Shown here piece after piece: positions 58,409 through 64,000 of a stretch of 64,000 nucleotides of DNA (positions are counted from its first letter, which is position 1; the number at the start of each line of letters is the position of its first letter). A program made the position numbers and the translations under genes. The DNA comes from UBA6921 sp031363085 (lineage in GTDB: Bacteria; Pseudomonadota; Gammaproteobacteria; SG8-11). The notes beneath the pieces are model-generated. The model was not told the DNA's origin. It did no database searches and saw nothing but the letters and a program-made list of their open reading frames with translations. The DNA is taken from NCBI GenBank assembly GCA_031363085.1, contig JANLTU010000110.1, positions 1 through 64,000 of the forward strand, written 5' to 3'.

Positions 58409-60856
58409 TTACCTTTTTCTGGGCGATACCTTAAGCTCCTCGCCGTTTTGATCGGCGACGCCTAGACGATAGCGGTCTTCGAAGCCGTGCAGCATGTAGC
58501 CGTCGACCAGCAGGGTCCAGTTTCCGGCCGGAGGATTAGCGAAGGTAAAATGTTCAGGGTTGCTGAGCGTGGCACCGGTGCCGTCATGAAGGCCATCCGG
58601 GTCGATCAGCAGCAGATCGAAATCGTGGGTCGGGTAGTAGGCCCAGGTGGTGCGCCATGACAAATCGAAGGTGATTTCTTTTGTCGAGGCCGGAATTTTC
58701 AGTTTGTAGACATCGGTTTCGTCGTCTTCCAGTGAACCGGTCGCGACCGTGGGTGTGGCTGCATCAAAGCCCGCCCGAGTAAGTGTGAGTTTGCCGGACA
58801 TTTTGCCCGCATTGATCGCCGTGGCGCGCACCGCGACACGCAGCACTCCGGCAGAGAAACCAAAGGTCTTGTCGTACTGGGTGTTCACTTCGGTCTTGCC
58901 GATCCGGTCCCAGGGGCGGGCATCGATTGACAGAGTGGCGTCGGTGATTGCGAGCTGGAAGCGGTCGCCTTTAATGCCTGTCTTCGGATCGGCGGGGAGC
59001 TGATTTTGCTTGTCGGGCGGCAATTCAAACGTGATGTTGTCGAGCTTGATATTTAACCGGCCGCGGGGCGGATTGGTGACGAAAAAATGCACGGTTTCGC
59101 CGGCCGCTAAATCCTTGATGTCGGCAGTGAACGCGTTATTTTGGAAAACTACCGGCGCCACGCCGGCCTTCTTAATGTTGTCCTGCACCAGGGTCGGCGC
59201 GTTGATTCTTGGTAGTTCGGGTATGTTGCCTTCGAGCGTGCCGCCTTCCAGCGTGCCGCCTTCCAGCAAAGCGTGCGCCGCGACAACGTCGAGATAGCCG
59301 CTGCCTTGCTCAATGGCCGGCACCGTGCCACCGCCTAGCAGTTTGGGGTTGGCACCCTTGATTAACGCCTCGCGCACCTGTGCGGCGCTGGCTTTGGGGA
59401 AGGCGCCACGCAGCAGTGCGGCGGCGCCGGCGACCATCGGCGACGAAAACGACGTGCCGCTGACCAAGGCGATATCGCCGTTGGCGGCCTGTACAAAATT
59501 GGCAACACCGTTGGCGATCAGGCTCAATCCACTACGGCCATCAGCGGTGGGGCCGCGTGAACTGAAAACGGCAACTTGGTGATGCTCGGTAGGGCGGTAG
59601 ATCACACCCTGGCCCAAAGCATATTTTGGATTGGTATCAATCGCCACTCGCACATGCCGGGCATCGTTGGCGGCACCCACCGAGAGCACGCCAAAGCCGG
59701 ACGCAGGGCTGCCGACGGTCATCGCGTTGGGGCCGTCATTGCCTGCCGAGACCACCACCGTGATGCCGGCCTTGAGCATTTCTAAAGTCAGCAAATCATC
59801 GGTTTCGAAACCCGGAAACAAGCTTGCCCCGCCCAGGCTCATGTTGACCACTTGAATGTTCAGCGCGTCGTAGATCACCGGATGATTTTCGCTGCCATCG
59901 CCGGAATTGGCGGCACGTTTGGCGGTGCCCAGACGATTAAAATTGCGCTTGAGTGTGATGACGCGGTCCATCGCCGCCAACACATCGGCGGTGCTGGCGC
60001 CAGGGCTGTCGGTTTCGCCCGGCAGTGGCGCGGCAAATACCTTGAGCGCATAGATGCTGGCGTCCGGTGCGGTGCCGACCATTGGCACCAGTGACTGCGT
60101 ATCATCCAGTCGCTGCACGCTGTTGGGCGCATGGACCTTGAGCGATTGGACCAATTTGGAGGTATTGGGAAATACGAAGGCCGCATGCCCCGCGATCATG
60201 GTGCCGGTCATGGTGCCGTGGTCGTCGTTGCGTGTGCTGGTGGCCGACGGTTCGGTGGCCGGGTCGGCAGAACTGACGAACGTCTCGCCGCCCACGACGC
60301 TGCCGGCGAGCGCCGGCACCACCTCGGCATTGTTGGCGGTGCCGGTATCAATGAGCGCGACCACCACGCCATTACCGGTTTGCCCGGCCGCGTGCACCAC
60401 ATTGGCTTTGTTGAGTGCGTTGTCAAAGCTGAAATCTAAAGGTTGTGTTGCAATCGCGTCGAGCACGGCCTGGTCGGTGAGTCGCCGTGGTTGCACGTCT
60501 TTGAGTGCGGCGAGCGTGAGCCGGGTTGGGAGTCCTTCAATGATTTTGTGCTCGGGGAGTTTGAGCGTGCGGCTTTTTGCGGCGTTTTTGATGCTCGGCA
60601 ACGTGCTCAGCGTGCTCAATTGCCCGGCCGGCAAAGTTACCGCGAGTGCCGCTACGTTGGTAAAGCGCGTGTTGACCGAGGCACCCAGCTTGACTAGATC
60701 CGCTTCCGCCGCCGCGCAGTCGGTGCTGCATTGCACGATGATCTGGTCGTTGCCCGCGATGCGTTGATAATTGTCGTTGTTGCCGGTAGGTTCCGGTTGT
60801 GCTCCGCAGCCCAGCAACCCCGCAACAAGTAAAATCCAAGTGTTTTTAAGGTGCAT
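58409..60856 (-). CDS. Subtilisin-like S8 protease, lipoprotein
   Basis: A secreted serine protease of 815 residues. The signal peptide ends with lipobox LLGC (Cys17), suggesting lipid anchoring. An inhibitor-like propeptide (about 30-110) precedes the S8 domain with the catalytic triad: Asp in VVALIDTGT, His in NDDHGTMTGTMIAGH, Ser in SGTSFSSPMVAGAAAL. C-terminal beta-sandwich domains follow, the last (from about 700) resembling a pre-peptidase C-terminal domain. A LEGGT repeat from a 15-base tandem repeat lies between protease and C-terminal part. Single-gene unit; substrate unknown. Confidence 0.9.
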   Translation of the reverse strand: MHLKNTWILLVAGLLGCGAQPEPTGNNDNYQRIAGNDQIIVQCSTDCAAAEADLVKLGASVNTRFTNVAALAVTLPAGQLSTLSTLPSIKNAAKSRTLKLPEHKIIEGLPTRLTLAALKDVQPRRLTDQAVLDAIATQPLDFSFDNALNKANVVHAAGQTGNGVVVALIDTGTANNAEVVPALAGSVVGGETFVSSADPATEPSATSTRNDDHGTMTGTMIAGHAAFVFPNTSKLVQSLKVHAPNSVQRLDDTQSLVPMVGTAPDASIYALKVFAAPLPGETDSPGASTADVLAAMDRVITLKRNFNRLGTAKRAANSGDGSENHPVIYDALNIQVVNMSLGGASLFPGFETDDLLTLEMLKAGITVVVSAGNDGPNAMTVGSPASGFGVLSVGAANDARHVRVAIDTNPKYALGQGVIYRPTEHHQVAVFSSRGPTADGRSGLSLIANGVANFVQAANGDIALVSGTSFSSPMVAGAAALLRGAFPKASAAQVREALIKGANPKLLGGGTVPAIEQGSGYLDVVAAHALLEGGTLEGGTLEGNIPELPRINAPTLVQDNIKKAGVAPVVFQNNAFTADIKDLAAGETVHFFVTNPPRGRLNIKLDNITFELPPDKQNQLPADPKTGIKGDRFQLAITDATLSIDARPWDRIGKTEVNTQYDKTFGFSAGVLRVAVRATAINAGKMSGKLTLTRAGFDAATPTVATGSLEDDETDVYKLKIPASTKEITFDLSWRTTWAYYPTHDFDLLLIDPDGLHDGTGATLSNPEHFTFANPPAGNWTLLVDGYMLHGFEDRYRLGVADQNGEELKVSPRKR

Positions 60857-61010
60857 GGTGACCTCCTGTCATGATGATTCAATGGATTCAATAGGCGAGC
60901 GCTTGAAAACACCCCACGATGTCGCAAGACATAGTGCTGAAGTGAAAATGAAGAGTCAATGCACTAACGTCATTGTCATAAAACTTACACGAAAACATGC
61001 ACGCTGCAAA

Positions 61011-62399
61011 TTATCGGCCCACCAGCAATAACTGCCGTTCGTGCGTGAGGTTTTGCGAGTGCGGAGAAAACTCGTGCGCTAAGCGTTGTGCGCGTGCCAG
61101 CTCGTCGCCTTCGAGCTGCGGAGTCAGGCGCGTGCGATGGCGGATGGCGTTGAGGTTGCCTTGGTTGGCGGCGAGCGCGTACCACTGGTAGGCCAGCACC
61201 AGATCTTGCTTAATTTCCGTGCCTTCTTCATACAACGCGCCCAGGCTGTCCTGGCTCATGGCGTGGCCTTGATTGGCGCTTTTGCGATACCAGTTCAGCG
61301 CTTCAGTTACATTTTGTTTAATGCCCAGACCGGTTTCCAGTAAACGTGCCAATGCGAACTGGCTGTCGGAATTGCCAAGCTCAGCGCCCTTGCGATAGAG
61401 ATCAGCGGCGCGTGCGGCGTCGCGCGGGAAGTTACGGCCTTCTTCGTGCATCAAACCGAGTCGGTAAGTTGCCGCCGCCTGGCCCTGCACGGCGGCCTGT
61501 TGATACCATTTCACCGCTTCGGCTTCGTCCTTGGTTGCCGCCAAGCCGTGCTCGAAGATATAGCCCAGATTGTATTGCGCGTCGGCATAGCCATGCTCGG
61601 CCGCTTTGCGATACCAGCGTTCCGCGATCTGGAAATTTTTCCGGTCGCCGAAACCGTTTTGATACATGTAACCCAGCGCATTCTCGCCGGCGGCATCACC
61701 TTGTGCGGCGGCGCGTTTATACCACTTGATGCTTTCGGCAACGTTCTGCCCGACACCGTAACCGACGCGGTACATGAAGCCCAAAATGTTTTGTGCCGGG
61801 ATGTAATTCTGCTCGGCGGCTTTGCTATACCAAGTGACGGCGTCATCGAAACTGCGCTCGACACCCAAACCTTGTTCGTAAATAAAGCCCACCGCGTAGT
61901 GCGCCGGCGCATAGTCAAGCCCGGTCGCCTTTTGATACCACACCAAGGCCAGCGCGTAGTCTTGTTTTACGCCCAAGCCGAGTTCAAAAAGATTGCCGAG
62001 GTGAGTTGCGGCTTCGGCATCTTTTTGTGCCGCCGCTTTTTCATACCACTCGCGTGCCGCAGCATAATCTTTTGCGACGCCATTGCCTTGCTCGTACGCC
62101 GTGCCCAGCGCGTTTTGCGCCGGAGCATAATTTTTCTCGGCCGCTTTACGAATCCACGCCAGTGCCTTGGCGACATCGCGCGGCACGCCCACGCCGTTTT
62201 TATAGAGACTGGCCAGTTCCAGTTGTGCGGGTAATACATCTTTGTTGGCGAGGTCAGTGTAGGCGCGCAAGGCCGCGCGATAGTCGCGCAATTCCATCAG
62301 GGTACGCGCGTCATTGAGCTGCGGGTCGTCGGAAATCTCAGCGGCAAAAATCCACCGGATCGATGCAAAGAAAAAGGCGATAACGATAAAGCGACGCAT
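61011..62399 (-). CDS. Secreted Sel1-repeat protein
   Basis: A 462-residue exported protein (signal peptide RRFIVIAFFFASIRWIFA) made almost wholly of about ten Sel1-like tetratricopeptide repeats of 36 residues from residue 50 to 420, for example ALGTAYEQGNGVAKDYAAAR and EWYEKAAAQ. Sel1 proteins act as scaffolds for protein complexes, often in envelope functions. ATG 62399 is preceded by GGGGGGAA and starts the signal peptide; the frame is open to 62480. Partner unknown. It is downstream of nadA on the same strand with about 75 bases between. Confidence 0.88.
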   Translation of the reverse strand: MRRFIVIAFFFASIRWIFAAEISDDPQLNDARTLMELRDYRAALRAYTDLANKDVLPAQLELASLYKNGVGVPRDVAKALAWIRKAAEKNYAPAQNALGTAYEQGNGVAKDYAAAREWYEKAAAQKDAEAATHLGNLFELGLGVKQDYALALVWYQKATGLDYAPAHYAVGFIYEQGLGVERSFDDAVTWYSKAAEQNYIPAQNILGFMYRVGYGVGQNVAESIKWYKRAAAQGDAAGENALGYMYQNGFGDRKNFQIAERWYRKAAEHGYADAQYNLGYIFEHGLAATKDEAEAVKWYQQAAVQGQAAATYRLGLMHEEGRNFPRDAARAADLYRKGAELGNSDSQFALARLLETGLGIKQNVTEALNWYRKSANQGHAMSQDSLGALYEEGTEIKQDLVLAYQWYALAANQGNLNAIRHRTRLTPQLEGDELARAQRLAHEFSPHSQNLTHERQLLLVGR

Positions 62400-62476
62400 G
62401 GCGGTATTCCCCCCGGCAACGGATGATTTCCTAATGTTGCCTTGGGGGCTAATAGAAAACGAAAGACTGCACGAGG

Positions 62477-63550
62477 TCAAGCGTTACCGCTGGCCCACAC
62501 ATTCACGTTGAGGGTTTTGGAAAAGTCGAGCATGCGTTGCAGCGGAATCAATGCAGCGGCACGGATTTCTGGAGAGACATGAATTTCATTGCCGCCACGG
62601 GTTAACACCTCGGCGATGTTATGCAGATCGTTCATCGCCATCCACGGGCAATGTGCGCAGCTTTCGCAGGTGGCACCGGTGCCGCCAGTGGGGGCTTCCA
62701 TGAAAATTTTGCCGGGCGCGGCCTGACGCATTTTGTAAAAAATGCCGTTGTCGGTGGCGACGATGAATTTACGCGCCGGCAGCCGTTTTGCTGCCTTGAT
62801 CAATTCACTGGTGGAGCCGACCACGTCGGCGAGGTCGATGACCGCCGGGGGTGATTCCGGATGCACTAACACGTTAGCGTCGGGGTGTTGTTGCATCAAG
62901 GCTTGCAATTCATGGGCGCGAAATTCTTCGTGCACGATACAAGCGCCGTGCCACAGCAGCATGTCGGCGTCGGTGTGTTTTTGTACATAGGCGCCCAGGT
63001 AACGATCCGGTGCCCAGATGAGTTTCTGACCCTGTTCCGCCAGATGCTGCACCACCTTCAGTGCGATGCCGGAGGTGACCACCCAATCGGCACGCGCTTT
63101 CACGGCTGCGCTGGTATTGGCGTAGACCACCACTTGGCGCTCAGGATGCGCGTCACAGAAGGCGGTAAATTCATCGGCTGGGCAGCTTAAATCCAACGAA
63201 CATTCCGCCTCCAGTGTGGGCATGATGACGCGTTTTTCCGGGTTTAAAATCTTCGCGGTTTCGCCCATGAAGCGCACGCCCGACACCAGTAATGTCGACG
63301 CCGCATGCGCATTGCCGAAGCGCGCCATGTCCAGAGAGTCGGACACATAACCGCCGGTGGCTTCCGCCAACGCCTGGATTTCCGGCGCCGTGTAGTAATG
63401 CGCGACCAGCACCGCATCTTGCTCTTTGAGCAAACGTTTGATGCGCCGCAGCAACCGGGCACGGTCCAGCGCGCTGAGTGGGCGGGCGGTGCGCGTCGGA
63501 ATATTTTTTCCGGTAGCACTGAGCAGTGGTGGCAATTTGCAGGTGGTCAT
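62477..63550 (-). CDS. nadA: Quinolinate synthase A
   Basis: Iron-sulphur enzyme that makes quinolinate from iminoaspartate and dihydroxyacetone phosphate in NAD synthesis. The 357-residue protein shows [20 protein letters not shown] at the substrate site, [12 protein letters not shown] with the first cluster cysteine, and [18 protein letters not shown] with the C-terminal cluster region CXXCXXC. The middle cysteine lies in [14 protein letters not shown] 63550 gives the normal length; the frame is open to 63616. nadB and nadC are not in the window. Confidence 0.96.
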   Translation of the reverse strand: MTTCKLPPLLSATGKNIPTRTARPLSALDRARLLRRIKRLLKEQDAVLVAHYYTAPEIQALAEATGGYVSDSLDMARFGNAHAASTLLVSGVRFMGETAKILNPEKRVIMPTLEAECSLDLSCPADEFTAFCDAHPERQVVVYANTSAAVKARADWVVTSGIALKVVQHLAEQGQKLIWAPDRYLGAYVQKHTDADMLLWHGACIVHEEFRAHELQALMQQHPDANVLVHPESPPAVIDLADVVGSTSELIKAAKRLPARKFIVATDNGIFYKMRQAAPGKIFMEAPTGGTGATCESCAHCPWMAMNDLHNIAEVLTRGGNEIHVSPEIRAAALIPLQRMLDFSKTLNVNVWASGNA

Positions 63551-63828
63551 ATCGCTTCGACGTCCTAAATTCGCTGTAAGTTTCCTCAACTGAAATCGGA
63601 ACGTATCACAAGCCACTGATCGGGTGCAAAAGCCTAGTTTCCTGCTCAGCGATATTTTCTTGGATGGTTCGCAAAGCGTTTTTCAGCTTCGATACATTTA
63701 ACCGTGCCAAAATGCGTGCCACCAGTAACCCAATTTGAAGCCTAACACCGGTGTGAATTTTTCATATCGCAGTCGTTAGTGCTTACATTTACTCTTGTTC
63801 GTATCACCCATCATGGCGAGGAAAAGGA

Positions 63829-64000
63829 ATGGCCAGAACACCTTTGTTGCACACGCTTCAAAAGCTCGTACGTGCGGCGTACACACAGCGCGCGGCAGTG
63901 TCGCAGCCGACGTTGAATGCAAAATTTGCCGTTACGCGTCGTAACTTTCTGTCCGGTTTAGGCACGTTGTCTGCGGTGGCCGCAATGCCAGGCGTCGTGC
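63829..64000 (+). CDS. Tat-exported protein, 5' end only (possible flavin amine oxidase)
   Basis: Truncated by the right edge. The 57 visible residues have a basic N-terminal region and then a twin-arginine signal TRRNFLSGLGTLSAVAAMPG from about residue 36, with the hydrophobic part after it. The arginines lie unusually far from the start. Some flavin monoamine oxidases have such an extended N terminus, but this identity is only a guess. An AAAAGGA ribosome site precedes ATG 63829. Confidence 0.55.
   Translation, partial: MARTPLLHTLQKLVRAAYTQRAAVSQPTLNAKFAVTRRNFLSGLGTLSAVAAMPGVV

Noticed and set aside
61011..62399. Sel1 repeats as a DNA-level tandem repeat array
   Set aside because: Similarity is at protein level only; nucleotide copies are diverged, so this is an ordinary repeat protein.

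Overview
The window is a compact, roughly 57-60 % G+C chromosomal segment from a Gram-negative gammaproteobacterium; genus cannot be read from the sequence. Markers for this are the pyrG-kdsA-eno block, tig-clpP-clpX-lon-hupB-ppiD in gammaproteobacterial order, tRNA genes with encoded CCA, two trimeric-type porins, nadA, the prkA-yeaH-spoVR stress operon, and a Wsp-type chemosensory operon. There is no CRISPR array, rRNA operon, integrase or intact insertion sequence.

Layout. 1-5.8 kb: remnant of an unknown gene, pyrG, kdsA, eno, then a small accessory patch (a frameshifted secreted protein and a lower-GC membrane-anchored hypothetical) where many gammaproteobacteria carry ftsB. 5.9-7.9 kb: arsR-arsC-acr3 arsenic resistance on the minus strand, with two REP-like palindromes. 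8.1-16.4 kb: class V aminotransferase, PhnD-like/GAF histidine kinase, convergent ppk1 and ppx (polyphosphate), lipoprotein. 16.6-21.4 kb: two tandem porins, Nudix ADP-ribose pyrophosphatase, hemN. 21.5-26.3 kb: minus-strand operon of CHASE2-adenylate cyclase, SH3 protein, M48 peptidase and FadL-type outer-membrane protein. 26.4-35.3 kb: complete wspABCDEFR operon ending in a REC-GGDEF diguanylate cyclase. 36.6-41.5 kb: prkA (yeaG), yeaH and spoVR (ycgB), preceded by a 43-residue membrane micro-ORF. 42-55.9 kb: folD, five tRNAs, tig-clpP-clpX-lon, an unusual PilJ-N/Hpt/ATPase sensor with a sigma54-like promoter, hupB, tRNA-Val, tRNA-Asp, ppiD, OmpA-like lipoprotein. 55.9-64 kb: mobB, mobA, FGGY kinase, subtilase lipoprotein, Sel1-repeat protein, nadA, and the start of a Tat-exported protein running off the right edge.

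The most interesting system is the Wsp operon. Gene order and domains match the Pseudomonas surface-sensing/c-di-GMP pathway exactly, but the WspA receptor carries a CXXCH haem-c motif in its periplasmic domain, suggesting a redox- or gas-tuned Wsp pathway. A CheA-like protein with PilJ-type sensor and no CheW-binding domain between lon and hupB, and the micro-ORF before prkA, are the next most unusual items.

Limits: all functions are inferred from recognised motifs and gene order by eye; no database search was run. Residue positions are approximate unless a single residue is named.
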